DNA of 64,000 nt from Lachnospiraceae bacterium (GCA_009911175.1 QXWX01000030.1:13477-77476); one strand, 5' to 3'. Numbered from the stretch's first letter, positions 50,482 to 59,799 are shown. The notes: a model not told the origin generated them from the sequence alone. A program made the numbers and translations.

Positions 50482-53334
50482 CCTAATAATGTTATGCTTA
50501 CTGAAGATGGACAGGTAAAACTACTTGATTTTGGCATATGTAAAATCAATGATATGATAAATTCTGCAACAGTATATAAATTAGGAACAAATGCCTACTC
50601 GGCCCCAGAAGTCCATCAACATAGTGAAAATGCAACTGAAAAAAGTGACTTATATTCTCTTGGCGCATTGATCTATTATCTTTTTACAGGGGAACAACCA
50701 CCGTTAGCTTTGCAATTCCAGGATGTGTTGGATAAAGTCCGGGGAATGGATATTTCTTTGAAACCAATCTTAAAAAAATTAGTAGCAGAGAATCCGGAAG
50801 ATAGATATGAAAATATTTTTGAATTGAGAACAGATTTTTCAAAGTTATTTACTCGTTTCCTAGATTTAGACAAGATGATAATTATGACTGCCGCATATGA
50901 AAGGATAAAGGAATTGAGAAATTTTAAATTATTGCCGCGGTCAGCAGACATTAAAATGGCCTCTGATACATACATGCCAGAAAATTTTTTAGATCTATAT
51001 GCATTTTGTAGGAAGGAAGAATCAGAGGATAATAAAGAAATAATAATTTATATCTTTTTGGGATTTAATTTTCTTGCAGAATGTGTATTTGATAACGAAC
51101 AAAGTGTATTCGATGTTCTAAAATTTAAAAAAGTATCTCCGATTGAAAGAGACAGATTGAAAAAGAAATATGCTAAAATAGAGGGCGAAATAAAGTTTGT
51201 AGAGAAAAGATTTGCACATAGAGAATCTAAGAATAATAGTATAGAAATGAAAAATATTATTATTGATTATTATGAGAATTACATGTCAAATAACAATGTT
51301 GATTTTGAATATAAAGAAAAGTATGGGGTATGGAGGGATTTATTAGAGTTAATAAAAAAAGACATTGAAAAAAATGTTGTAAGATTACCATATGATTCTT
51401 ATGAAGCAAGAGACACTTTATTAAGATTTAGACTTAAGAAGGGGACCTTTATAGATGAAGAGCGTTTGAATAAAGAACAGGTATTTGTTTATGAAAAGAA
51501 AGTGGGTAAAAAGAAAGATAAAATAAAGCCTGTTACAGTAGGAACATATGAAAATGATATTTATGAAAAAGGTCATGTAGTTTTAGAAATTAATAGACAG
51601 GGTTCTATAGGATTGCCAGCGAGCGGTTTTATTTGTTTAGATTATAGAAAAGATAAAATTAATGTTGAAAGACAGTTGGATGCTTTAAATGTTTTAGAGA
51701 AGGAAGATTATCAGTGCTCTTTCAATTTAAAGAGGATTCTTTCAGGAGTCGAGGCCCCATCGGTAAGTGTTATTTCAAAACCTATACATTTGTTCAATGA
51801 GAAATTGGATTTTCCACAAAAGACAGCAGTAAAAAAAGCATTAGAAGCGGATTCGATAGCAATTATCCAAGGGCCTCCAGGAACAGGAAAAACAAACGTT
51901 ATTATTGAAATTATTTTACAAATACTAAAAGAGAATAAAAGAAATCCGGATATTGAACCTAAAAAGGTACTATTAGTATCACAATCGCATCCAGCAGTTG
52001 ATAAAATGTTAGAGGATTTAATTAGGGAGAGTGATGAAAGACCAGATTTACTTCGTATTGGGAGAGATGAAAAGTTAAATGAAGAAATAAAAGAAGAATA
52101 TTCAATTAATGATGTAAAAGAAAAATGGTATCAAACTGTTAGGAACGTATGTAATGAGTATTCACAAAACGTACTTAAGGAAATAGGAATTAATAAAGAA
52201 GAGTTTGATGAATATTTCTTAAAACTAGAAAATTCAAAAGTGGAAAATATAGATTTTCCTGAAGAGGATAAATTATTTATTAAGAAGTTTAAAGAAAAAA
52301 CAAAAGGTATTAAGTCAGAAAGAGTAAGAAAAATATTGGAGATTCAACGGGAATGGACCGAGCAATTAAAGAAGTGTGATGAGGTAGAACTTTATATCAT
52401 TAAAAGTACTGTTATTATTGCTGGGACATGCACAGGATTTGTTTCAAATAGGATTATACGGGATGTTGAATTTGATTATGTCATTGTTGATGAAGCAGCC
52501 AAGGCAACGTTTCCCGAACTTGCAGTTTCATTAAACAAAGCCCATAAAATTATATTAGTAGGTGATCATCAACAACTGCCACCTGTTTTAGATACAGAAA
52601 TAATTAGAAGCAATAAGGAAAGACTTGATGAAGAGAGTTTAGCACAAGGAATTTTTGAAAAAATGTATAATATTTTCCCAGAGAGCAATAAACATCGTCT
52701 TTCTATACAATACAGAATGCATCCAACGATTGGTACATTAATTAGTCATGTGTTTTACAATGATGAAATTCAAAATGGAGTAGAGACTCAAGATAGAGAA
52801 CTGTATATAGAAGGATATGAGGGGATTGCAATTGAATGGATTAGTACATCGAAATTTCCAACAAAAGATCGATATGAGAAGGTATTCGAAAATAATGGGA
52901 AGAAATCATATCAAAATTATCTCGAAAGAAATATCATTGAAAAAAAGTTATTGGAATTGGATTCTAAACTTACTCAAAGGATAAAGGTTGCGGTAATTAC
53001 AGGTTACGGACCGCAAAAATATATTATACAGACAATGGTAAAACAACATTCTTTTAGAAATCTTGAAATTGATGTAGATACAGTAGATGCGTTTCAGGGA
53101 AGCCAGAAAGACATTATCCTATATTCAACTGTTAGGAGTAGTGCGAATAAATATGGAATAGGTTTCTTAAAATCAGAAGCTAGAATTAATGTTGCGTTTT
53201 CTAGGGCGAGATGTTTATTGATTATTGTGGGAGATATAAGTTTTCTTGATAATTATAAAATCAGAGGAAATAAATTTCCTGAAATAATTAAATATATTGA
53301 AGAATCTGAAGGATGTCGTATCATAGAAAAATAG
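50479..53334 (+). CDS. kinase C-half fused to SF1 (UPF1/DNA2-like) helicase
   Basis: A 951-codon frame from GTG 50479. Residues 1-130 complete the kinase (NNVML Asn, LLDFGICK with the DFG Asp, GTNAYSAPE activation segment, KSDLYSLGALIYYLFTG). A charged linker and middle domain (about 130-445) follow. Helicase motifs are I GPPGTGKT (about 463), II IVDEAAKA (about 670), III VGDHQQLPP, IV YRMHPTIG, V VDAFQGSQKDIIL, VI VAFSRARCLLIIVGD. All catalytic motifs of both enzymes are present in the original gene. The helicase half may still be made from the restart GTG, though that start has a weak site. Kinase-helicase fusions occur in predicted anti-phage systems; that role is inferred. Confidence 0.88.
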   Translation: MPNNVMLTEDGQVKLLDFGICKINDMINSATVYKLGTNAYSAPEVHQHSENATEKSDLYSLGALIYYLFTGEQPPLALQFQDVLDKVRGMDISLKPILKKLVAENPEDRYENIFELRTDFSKLFTRFLDLDKMIIMTAAYERIKELRNFKLLPRSADIKMASDTYMPENFLDLYAFCRKEESEDNKEIIIYIFLGFNFLAECVFDNEQSVFDVLKFKKVSPIERDRLKKKYAKIEGEIKFVEKRFAHRESKNNSIEMKNIIIDYYENYMSNNNVDFEYKEKYGVWRDLLELIKKDIEKNVVRLPYDSYEARDTLLRFRLKKGTFIDEERLNKEQVFVYEKKVGKKKDKIKPVTVGTYENDIYEKGHVVLEINRQGSIGLPASGFICLDYRKDKINVERQLDALNVLEKEDYQCSFNLKRILSGVEAPSVSVISKPIHLFNEKLDFPQKTAVKKALEADSIAIIQGPPGTGKTNVIIEIILQILKENKRNPDIEPKKVLLVSQSHPAVDKMLEDLIRESDERPDLLRIGRDEKLNEEIKEEYSINDVKEKWYQTVRNVCNEYSQNVLKEIGINKEEFDEYFLKLENSKVENIDFPEEDKLFIKKFKEKTKGIKSERVRKILEIQREWTEQLKKCDEVELYIIKSTVIIAGTCTGFVSNRIIRDVEFDYVIVDEAAKATFPELAVSLNKAHKIILVGDHQQLPPVLDTEIIRSNKERLDEESLAQGIFEKMYNIFPESNKHRLSIQYRMHPTIGTLISHVFYNDEIQNGVETQDRELYIEGYEGIAIEWISTSKFPTKDRYEKVFENNGKKSYQNYLERNIIEKKLLELDSKLTQRIKVAVITGYGPQKYIIQTMVKQHSFRNLEIDVDTVDAFQGSQKDIILYSTVRSSANKYGIGFLKSEARINVAFSRARCLLIIVGDISFLDNYKIRGNKFPEIIKYIEESEGCRIIEK

Positions 53335-53346
53335 GAGAAAAGAGCA

Positions 53347-54783
53347 ATGAAACAATTAGTAGCTACAGTTGTGAGAAAACTTCCGCGAGAATTAAAAAAT
53401 TATCATTTAATTAAAAGACAGAATATATTCATACCTTATTGTGAAATTGGTATTAGCTGTTTGACAAAGGAAGTAACAGAAATTAATTTGTTTTTTGAAA
53501 CAATATTAAAGTTAATTGACATAGACGTATCGGATGTACATGAAATATCCTCAATTATGGGAATAGAGTTTAAGCTTTTAAAAGAAACGATAGTTGATAT
53601 GATCACGCAAAGATATATTATTACTGTAGAAAATAAACTTATCATGACCCCTAAAGGACGAAAAGCGCTTGCTGATAGAAGATTGGTTACTGTTCGCAAA
53701 AGAAATTTGAATGAAATTTCGGTTAATATGATTACTGGAGATATTGAAGAAAGTGGTAAAAAAATATTTGTGAAGCCATGTAAAGGGGATATTTGTTTAA
53801 GTGAAGAGCAGACAATTACAAAAGACTTTTTAGAAAGTAATTATGCAAACATAAATGAAATATATCAGAGAAATCAGATAGAAGCAAATATTTTTAATAC
53901 GCGAGTCTTGCAAAGAGAATTATATAAGATTTTGGATATTACTTATGACAAATTGTATTATATAAAGGATGAACTTTTAATATACAAGAATAACGATTCC
54001 GAAGATTATGAGTTTATTATTAAAGGTGATATAGGAGGAAGATATCAAAATAGCTTCTATAGTCAAGTACGAGATGTAGTTTATTCAGGAATGGAAAACT
54101 TTTTTGAAAGGGATTGGAAATTTTCCCAAAAGCATTATAATGAAGGAATTGTTAGTCAGGAAGAGAAGCAATATACACGTAAATTAATTGAAAAATTAAA
54201 TGGAAATGAAATGATTTCAGATGAGTTATTAGAGGAGTACACACATGCAAGAGCGTTAATTGATGAATCAGAATTAGAAACAGTGTTTTTATATAATAAG
54301 GAATTTGCATATGAAGGGATAATTATTTCCTGTGAAAGATTAAGAAAATTGTTGACTTCAGAGATTGTTTCCGCATTGAATCAAATAACTAAAAAGAGAA
54401 CATGGTTGTTATATAATCCGGAAGAGTATAATATAAAAAAATTTATAGGTGAAAAAGTTGGAGATAAAGTAAAGAAAAAAGATATTTCTCTTTTGGAGAA
54501 TAAGGGATTAAGTAATCAATTTGTATGTTTCTATCCGAATATTCTTATAGAATTTGTAGAAAAAACGAAAATGGTTTTTGATAGACCTATTACAGTTTTT
54601 GAAGGACGTATAGAATTTAATTCAGAAATTATTAAAAATAAAATAGATAAAATAATAGATGAATATAAAATATCCTTTTTGTTATTTGAACCCAAATCTC
54701 AGATGATTGAACAAAATAAATATAATAAAGAAGCAAAGAAACCTTCGTTTCTATCACACAAAAAACATCGAAATAAAAAGTGA
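53347..54783 (+). CDS. unrecognised partner of the kinase-helicase, winged-helix-like N-terminus
   Basis: A 478-residue soluble protein, 12 bases after the helicase gene with AGGAGAAAAGAGC upstream, of the same AT-rich composition. Residues about 55-120 (ILKLIDIDVSDVHEISSIMG, then ETIVDMITQRYIITVENKLIMTPKGRKAL) look like a winged helix. A strand-rich middle (about 120-260) and a helical block with LLEEYTHARALIDESELE follow, then RTWLLYNPEEYNIKKF and a repeated strand-helix pattern with the IEFNSEIIKNKIDKIIDEYKIS helix. The C-terminus is strongly basic (KKPSFLSHKKHRNKK). I do not recognise the family; no catalytic motif is certain. Tight linkage implies it works with the kinase-helicase. Confidence 0.7.
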   Translation: MKQLVATVVRKLPRELKNYHLIKRQNIFIPYCEIGISCLTKEVTEINLFFETILKLIDIDVSDVHEISSIMGIEFKLLKETIVDMITQRYIITVENKLIMTPKGRKALADRRLVTVRKRNLNEISVNMITGDIEESGKKIFVKPCKGDICLSEEQTITKDFLESNYANINEIYQRNQIEANIFNTRVLQRELYKILDITYDKLYYIKDELLIYKNNDSEDYEFIIKGDIGGRYQNSFYSQVRDVVYSGMENFFERDWKFSQKHYNEGIVSQEEKQYTRKLIEKLNGNEMISDELLEEYTHARALIDESELETVFLYNKEFAYEGIIISCERLRKLLTSEIVSALNQITKKRTWLLYNPEEYNIKKFIGEKVGDKVKKKDISLLENKGLSNQFVCFYPNILIEFVEKTKMVFDRPITVFEGRIEFNSEIIKNKIDKIIDEYKISFLLFEPKSQMIEQNKYNKEAKKPSFLSHKKHRNKK

Positions 54784-54825
54784 ATAATACAGAAAGATAT
54801 ACTTTTTAACATGAGGACAAGAATG

Positions 54826-55893
54826 ATGGAAAAGGATAGAAAGGATATATTTCCAAATCAGCCTGAAATACCATTCATGGAAAAGTTCATGGTTCCGCAG
54901 ATGTATGAACTGTTCAAATTCGGAGGAAGCAGCGTGAAGGACGGCGAAAGAGAGATCCAAAGAATGCTGCAGTATTTTTCTGGCGATTTTACAGAAGAAC
55001 AGTTACGGAAAAACATGGAGAGATATAATCTGCAAAACATGTTTGCCGTAGTGAAAGAATATTTTAAAAAGGAATACGGATATGAGGGGGATGGGATAAC
55101 CTTAAGCAACCGCTATCAACAGACGATTAACAGCTATATATACAACGACAAAGAAAATCCGGCGTTTGTACATATTGATGAGTTGTTTGAATCAACAGTG
55201 ATCGCATTTTTTCTTGCCATGCTTAAATGGTCAAAGGAGTTTGAGAATCTGGATGTTTATAGTGAGTGTTTCCGTTATATCCTGTTTCTGATGAATAACG
55301 TCTGCATTTTTGGAGAAATGCAGGGACAGTATGCAAACGATGTGCTGCTGCAGTTGGTGTCCGGCGATGTGCAGATACTGCAGCTTGCAGAGGATTGTTA
55401 CTGGACTGTTGTAGTTTTCAGCCTGGCGCATGAGGTTGCACATGCGTATCTGGCAAGCATTGGGAAAACGTATTCCGAACGGCATCCGGAGAAAGAAGAG
55501 TATGATGCAGACATGATAGCATATCATATTGTGCTGAGAATTATCATAGAAAATGATGGAGATAAGCGGATTTTGGAAGAATATACATACCTTGCACCCA
55601 TGATGTATATGGATTTCTTTGATTTATATTATTATACAGACAGGGTGCTGTATAAGACCAGATTTTATGATCCGCAGCATCCTCTGCCGGGTGACAGAAA
55701 GAACAGGCTGTTTGCGATTGTTAATAAAGATGAATATGATTTCGATACGGTAGATGGGAATCATCTGTATAGCGGATTTCTGGATGTATATGATGAATAT
55801 AAAGATCAGGTACTCTTGAAAATGGAAAAAGGGAAGCTTGATAAGGTTCTTCATATAAAAAGAAGAAATCAGATGAGAGGAGAGCAGCTGTGA
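54826..55893 (+). CDS. putative zinc metallopeptidase (HExxH)
   Basis: A 355-residue soluble protein. The catalytic motif HEVAHAYLA (HExxH, about residue 204) is followed after 25 residues by EEYDADMIAYHI, whose Glu/Asp-rich segment can supply the third zinc ligand, the pattern of gluzincin-like peptidases. The rest is helical and unrecognised. The base composition is higher in GC than the kinase cassette, so it may have a separate origin. Start ATG 54826 (or 54823) follows GAGGA; ATG 54811 is an alternative without a good site. It overlaps the next gene by four bases. Confidence 0.7.
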   Translation: MEKDRKDIFPNQPEIPFMEKFMVPQMYELFKFGGSSVKDGEREIQRMLQYFSGDFTEEQLRKNMERYNLQNMFAVVKEYFKKEYGYEGDGITLSNRYQQTINSYIYNDKENPAFVHIDELFESTVIAFFLAMLKWSKEFENLDVYSECFRYILFLMNNVCIFGEMQGQYANDVLLQLVSGDVQILQLAEDCYWTVVVFSLAHEVAHAYLASIGKTYSERHPEKEEYDADMIAYHIVLRIIIENDGDKRILEEYTYLAPMMYMDFFDLYYYTDRVLYKTRFYDPQHPLPGDRKNRLFAIVNKDEYDFDTVDGNHLYSGFLDVYDEYKDQVLLKMEKGKLDKVLHIKRRNQMRGEQL

Positions 55894-56462
55894 CGAGGCA
55901 GGAAGCGTTAGATTATGACAATAAATTAAAGAACAAATTGGCTCTGGAAGCTGATATGCTTGGGTTGGAAGAAAGTACAGGGAACAGTATTGTAGATAAT
56001 TATATTATGGTAATCCCGGATGATATGAGAAAAGGGATGGTTTTTCTGGGAAATGAAGCTGTTTCTTATAAATTCGGAAATATCAGAATGGATTTCAAAA
56101 AGGCAATCGCGGCGGGTATTGAACTGTTGGCGTCTGTCAGTTGTCCGGAAAGTTTTTTCAATTATCTGCAGTTATTGATAGCAGGGGCACTGTTTATCCA
56201 GAAAGCAACGAGGCAGGATATAGGGAAGAATGAGGCATATATTGTGTATTACCTTCATATAAGAAATGGATATAAGACAGGGATAGAGGAAGAAGCTTTT
56301 ATAAATGATTTCTCAAAATGGTATAAAGAAAAGAATGAAAACATTCTTGAACCGACAGAAATTAGATACGCAATTGAGAATCTGTGCCATTGGAAAGTGG
56401 TAGATATAGATGATGGGGAAATATGGCTGAAAGAGATGGTTATGGGTTCTATGGAGCCATAA
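55890..56462 (+). CDS. unrecognised partner of the metallopeptidase
   Basis: A 190-residue protein with a GTG start inside the metallopeptidase end (GTGA overlap), so co-translated. An N-terminal acidic region, a strand and turn (NYIMVIPDDMRKGMVFLGNEAVSYKFG), and a helical middle precede a C-terminal winged-helix-like block (EPTEIRYAIENLCHWKVVDIDDGEIWLKEMV). Function unknown. A peptidase with a small partner suggests a sensor or toxin-processing module, but this is speculation. Confidence 0.55.
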   Translation: MTRQEALDYDNKLKNKLALEADMLGLEESTGNSIVDNYIMVIPDDMRKGMVFLGNEAVSYKFGNIRMDFKKAIAAGIELLASVSCPESFFNYLQLLIAGALFIQKATRQDIGKNEAYIVYYLHIRNGYKTGIEEEAFINDFSKWYKEKNENILEPTEIRYAIENLCHWKVVDIDDGEIWLKEMVMGSMEP

Positions 56463-56506
56463 AGTGAAAAGTGTGGGAAATTATATGTCAGCTTAAGGAG
56501 AGTTCT

Positions 56507-58378
56507 ATGGAAAACGTTGAAAATGTTGAGGAAGACCTTATACAAAATACTTATGTTATGTATGAGAAACGGTATGAATCCTGCCAGAAAAAATTAGATA
56601 AACTGGTCCTGGTATCCGACAGGGTATCATTTTTACGCGGCATTACTTTTGTCATTGCAGGACTGCTTCTTTTGTTTGGGTATCAGCAGAAAAGCCCTGC
56701 GCTGTTTGTGCTTGCTGCCGGGTTTGGGCTTGCCTTTCTCCTGTTGGTGATCTATCATGGCAAGCTGGAAGAGGAACAGGCATGCCTGAAAGATTCGCAG
56801 TCTGTTGTGAAGGATTATATGGCACGTTTTGACGATGGATGGAAAAGCTTTCCTGTGGACGGATCGCAGTATTTAAGTGATGGTTTTTTAGAGGCCAGGG
56901 ATTTGGATCTGTTTGGAAAAAGCTCTCTTTATCAATACATTTGCACAGCAAGCACCATTTGGGGCCAGGATCAGCTTGCCCTTTGGCTGAGCCTGCCGGG
57001 CAAAGGGCAAGCGCCGGATTCTGCTTTGCAGATATCCCAGGAGATGAAAAGCCGCCAGCAGGCAGTTGCAGAGCTGGCGCAAAAGCCGGAATTCTGTATG
57101 GAGCTTGAAACCGGTGCAAGGCGTTTGAGAGAGACCGAATATGATAAATCCAGAAAAATGATGGATAACTTTTTTCAAACCCTGAAAGTGAGAAATTATT
57201 TTCCGATGGTTTACCGGATACTCGTTAGATTCTTCCCGCTTCTTACGCTGACCTTTTTATTTTCTGCCTTATTGGGAATCCACAGATATTTGACAATGCC
57301 TCTTTTCGTTCTTCTCGCATTTGTTCAGTTGATGTCTGCCTTCCTTGGATTTTATTGGAACAACAAGGTTTTATCACCGATCTATCAGATGAATAAGACC
57401 ATTACCCCGTACCGGAAATTGTTTCAGCTTTTGGAGCAGGAGACATTTTACAGCCCTTATCTTAGAGAATTGCAGAAAACTCTGCAGAAAAATGGTACTG
57501 CTTCCGCTGCCTTAAAAGAGCTGGAGGAGATCTCTGACTCTGTGTGCGCACGCCACAATATCTATGCATTTGTGCTCTATAACGGACTATTTTTGCATGA
57601 TTATTATTGCATGGAGAGATATGGGAAATGGAAAGATAACTACAGGGACAGTTTGGAGTCTTGGGTTAAGGAATTGGGAAAGGCCGAAGCCTTAATAAGT
57701 TTAAGCGTAATCTGTCATACCAGGAAGTCCCATTGTCTGCCTGTAATCGTGGATTCCAGGCGTCCCATATTAAAAGCTTCAAATATCAGACATCCGTTGA
57801 TAAATGAGCCAGTGGCAGTAGGAAATGATATTAATCTGACCCATAGCGCCTGCATTATAACAGGCTCCAACATGTCAGGGAAAACAACGTTTATGCGTAG
57901 CATAGGTATTAATTTAGCCCTCGCCTATGCCGGTGGATTCTGCACTGCGTCAAATCTGCAGCTCTCTCTTATGGAGTTATGTACATCCATCCGCACGGAG
58001 GATAACGTGAACGAGGGAATCTCCACATTTTATGCAGAGTTGCTGCGTATCAAGCAGATGATTGAGGTCAGTAAAAAGCAGGTTCCCATGATTTCACTGA
58101 TTGATGAAATCTACAAAGGAACAAATTCAAAGGACAGGATTTTTGCGGCTAAAGAGACCATACGGAATTTGTCAAGGCTATATACTTTGACGTTGGTTAC
58201 CACTCATGATTTTGAGCTGTGTGATTTGGAAAATGACTTAGGCATAGATGCGAAAAATTATCATTTTACAGAGCATTATAAGGAAAACAGAATCCTTTTC
58301 GACTATAAATTAAGGGAAGGACGCTGTACGACTACAAATGCACGGTATCTGTTGCGTATGGCGGGAATTTTAAAGTAG
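56507..58378 (+). CDS. membrane-embedded MutS-like ATPase
   Basis: A 623-residue protein. Two hairpins of membrane helices (about residues 40-85 and 230-285) precede a MutS core lacking mismatch-recognition domain I, then the ATPase domain: Walker A GSNMSGKTTFMRSI (about 460), a LSLMELCTSIRTEDNVNEGISTFYAELLRIK segment, Walker B SLIDEIYKGTNSKDR, and TLVTTHDFELCDLE. It is a recognised clostridial family of MutS-related proteins with membrane segments, of unknown function. ATG 56507 follows AAGGAG with normal spacing. Confidence 0.8.
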   Translation: MENVENVEEDLIQNTYVMYEKRYESCQKKLDKLVLVSDRVSFLRGITFVIAGLLLLFGYQQKSPALFVLAAGFGLAFLLLVIYHGKLEEEQACLKDSQSVVKDYMARFDDGWKSFPVDGSQYLSDGFLEARDLDLFGKSSLYQYICTASTIWGQDQLALWLSLPGKGQAPDSALQISQEMKSRQQAVAELAQKPEFCMELETGARRLRETEYDKSRKMMDNFFQTLKVRNYFPMVYRILVRFFPLLTLTFLFSALLGIHRYLTMPLFVLLAFVQLMSAFLGFYWNNKVLSPIYQMNKTITPYRKLFQLLEQETFYSPYLRELQKTLQKNGTASAALKELEEISDSVCARHNIYAFVLYNGLFLHDYYCMERYGKWKDNYRDSLESWVKELGKAEALISLSVICHTRKSHCLPVIVDSRRPILKASNIRHPLINEPVAVGNDINLTHSACIITGSNMSGKTTFMRSIGINLALAYAGGFCTASNLQLSLMELCTSIRTEDNVNEGISTFYAELLRIKQMIEVSKKQVPMISLIDEIYKGTNSKDRIFAAKETIRNLSRLYTLTLVTTHDFELCDLENDLGIDAKNYHFTEHYKENRILFDYKLREGRCTTTNARYLLRMAGILK

Positions 58379-58400
58379 AGGACTGGTTACTGTTCACACA

Positions 58401-58425
58401 GGACTTTGCATTTACTGCAAAGTCC
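58401..58425. terminator. hairpin after the MutS-like gene
   Basis: Perfect ten-base arms GGACTTTGCA/TGCAAAGTCC around TTTAC, 22 bases after the stop; the T tract is missing, so termination would be weak. Confidence 0.5.
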
Positions 58426-58462
58426 GTAAGAAAATGATTCAGGAGTGAGCAAATTTTGAATG

Positions 58463-58496
58463 ATCAAGTGATTTATGTACCACTTGATTTTTGTTT
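58463..58496. terminator. second hairpin with T-rich tail
   Basis: ATCAAGTG and CACTTGAT arms around a ten-base loop, followed by TTTTTGTTT. Together with the hairpin at 58401 it separates the MutS-like gene from the recombinase gene. Confidence 0.6.
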
Positions 58497-58501
58497 ATAA
58501 A

Positions 58502-58537
58502 ATATGTTATAGTATGAATATATACTTATAACATATT
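58502..58537. promoter_or_regulatory. imperfect palindrome upstream of the recombinase
   Basis: ATATGTTATAGTAT and ATACTTATAACATAT form an almost perfect palindrome with one inserted base, about 50 bases before the recombinase ATG at 58583. The position suggests an operator, or a core recombination site for the enzyme. A GC-rich ATCCGC/GCGGAT hairpin follows. Confidence 0.5.
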
Positions 58538-58582
58538 GTGAATCCGCTTCCGCGGATCAGTCAACAAGGGAGGGCAGGCCAA

Positions 58583-59482
58583 ATGAACAACATACACGCT
58601 TCCGACCAGTTTCTGCAAGTAATCTGGCCAGATTTTACTGCACATTTCCGTAATGAAGTCAGTATTGCGTCATATGAAGTAGATGTGGCCGAATTTATGC
58701 GGTTCTGCGAGAGTGATTTTTTACAGCTGGACTATGAAAAAGCAGAAGCCTATTTTGAATATCTGCAGAAGAAACTGGAGACAGGAAAGATGCAGCCAAG
58801 CACAATGGCAAAGAAAATCCGGGAATTGCATTCCCTGGCTGAATATATCTGTGATGAGCGTGGGAAATACAAGGTCCCGGCATCATTTCGGGACTACTTC
58901 CTTCCTTATTTAAAAAGGATTGCAAAGATAGATAAATACGCAAAGACGATCCCGGTAGAACATATTGATAAGATATTTACCGAAGCGCAGGATGACCTCC
59001 AGGCATATTGTATTTTTGCCCTGCTTCAGAGGGTAGGGCTTTCATCGACAGAGATTGTAGGATTGAAGCTGTGTGATATTGTTGCATATGACAATGGTGT
59101 GTATGCGGAACTGCCAAGCCGGAAGGACCCCTGTTTTATACCGGAGGATGTGTTTGTGATTTTAGGGCAGTATATTGCCCAGAGGCAGGAACAAGAATAT
59201 CTGTTCTATAACAGCCGCGGGAATAAGCTGAATACCATGTATATCAGCAGGCTCATGAAGAAATATACAGAACTTGCCGGCGTACCGAATTACAGTGCAG
59301 AAGCGCTGAGAAATACTTGTGCGGTCACAATGTTTGCATATGAAGCAAGCCCGGAGCAGGTAGCCAGGCAGATGGGGGTCACACAGATTCAGATCAAACG
59401 TTATAAGAATCTGTCTTACCGGGACAACCTTGTCCGTGCAGCGAATGAGTTAGTGAAAGTAAGGGTGGAGCCTCCGAAGTAG
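58583..59482 (+). CDS. tyrosine recombinase/integrase
   Basis: A 299-residue tyrosine recombinase. The N-terminal SAM-like core-binding domain lies at about 10-95. In the catalytic domain the first Arg is in LLQRVGLSSTEIVGLKL and the second in SAEALRNTCAVTMFAYE, where the usual HxLR His is replaced (EALR). The nucleophile Tyr is in QIKRYKNLSYRDNLV. AGGGAGGG precedes ATG 58583. It stands at the left edge of the ubiquitin-like operon and may mark the boundary or resolve element dimers. The catalytic His change is seen in some functional relatives. Confidence 0.85.
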   Translation: MNNIHASDQFLQVIWPDFTAHFRNEVSIASYEVDVAEFMRFCESDFLQLDYEKAEAYFEYLQKKLETGKMQPSTMAKKIRELHSLAEYICDERGKYKVPASFRDYFLPYLKRIAKIDKYAKTIPVEHIDKIFTEAQDDLQAYCIFALLQRVGLSSTEIVGLKLCDIVAYDNGVYAELPSRKDPCFIPEDVFVILGQYIAQRQEQEYLFYNSRGNKLNTMYISRLMKKYTELAGVPNYSAEALRNTCAVTMFAYEASPEQVARQMGVTQIQIKRYKNLSYRDNLVRAANELVKVRVEPPK

Positions 59483-59799
59483 GGAAAGGCTGCGGATACA
59501 TTTCACCCTAACAGTAAGGTTTTGTATTTTATGCTTGTAAAATGTCAAATAAGAGAAAAGGGCGGTTGGAATTAGTGTGGATTAACATTATAAAGTTTTT
59601 GACATTCTGCTTCGTATGCAATATAATGAACGCATAAAGATTCTTTTCATACTCTGATTCTTAGGAAGAGGAGAAGGCGTGAAATCCCTGGTAACAGGTT
59701 TTTATCTATCATCAGGGGGAAGCGTGGGAAGAATTTTGCATCTGGTACTATGCCAGATGTTTTTTTATGCAAAAATATTAATAGAAGGAGGAAGTTGTT
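59483..59799. other. intergenic leader of the ubiquitin-like operon
   Basis: About 320 bases without a gene. A promoter-like TTGACA at about 59598 and a TATAAT-like stretch near 59620 are present, and the terminator hairpin at 59739-59767 lies inside the probable leader. This arrangement suggests attenuation or antitermination control of the downstream genes. Confidence 0.5.
59739..59767 (+). terminator. leader terminator/attenuator
   Basis: CATCTGG and CCAGATG arms around a seven-base loop and eight T residues, 33 bases before the next ATG. Same style as the terminators at 2461, 3614 and 8644 in the left backbone. Confidence 0.75.
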
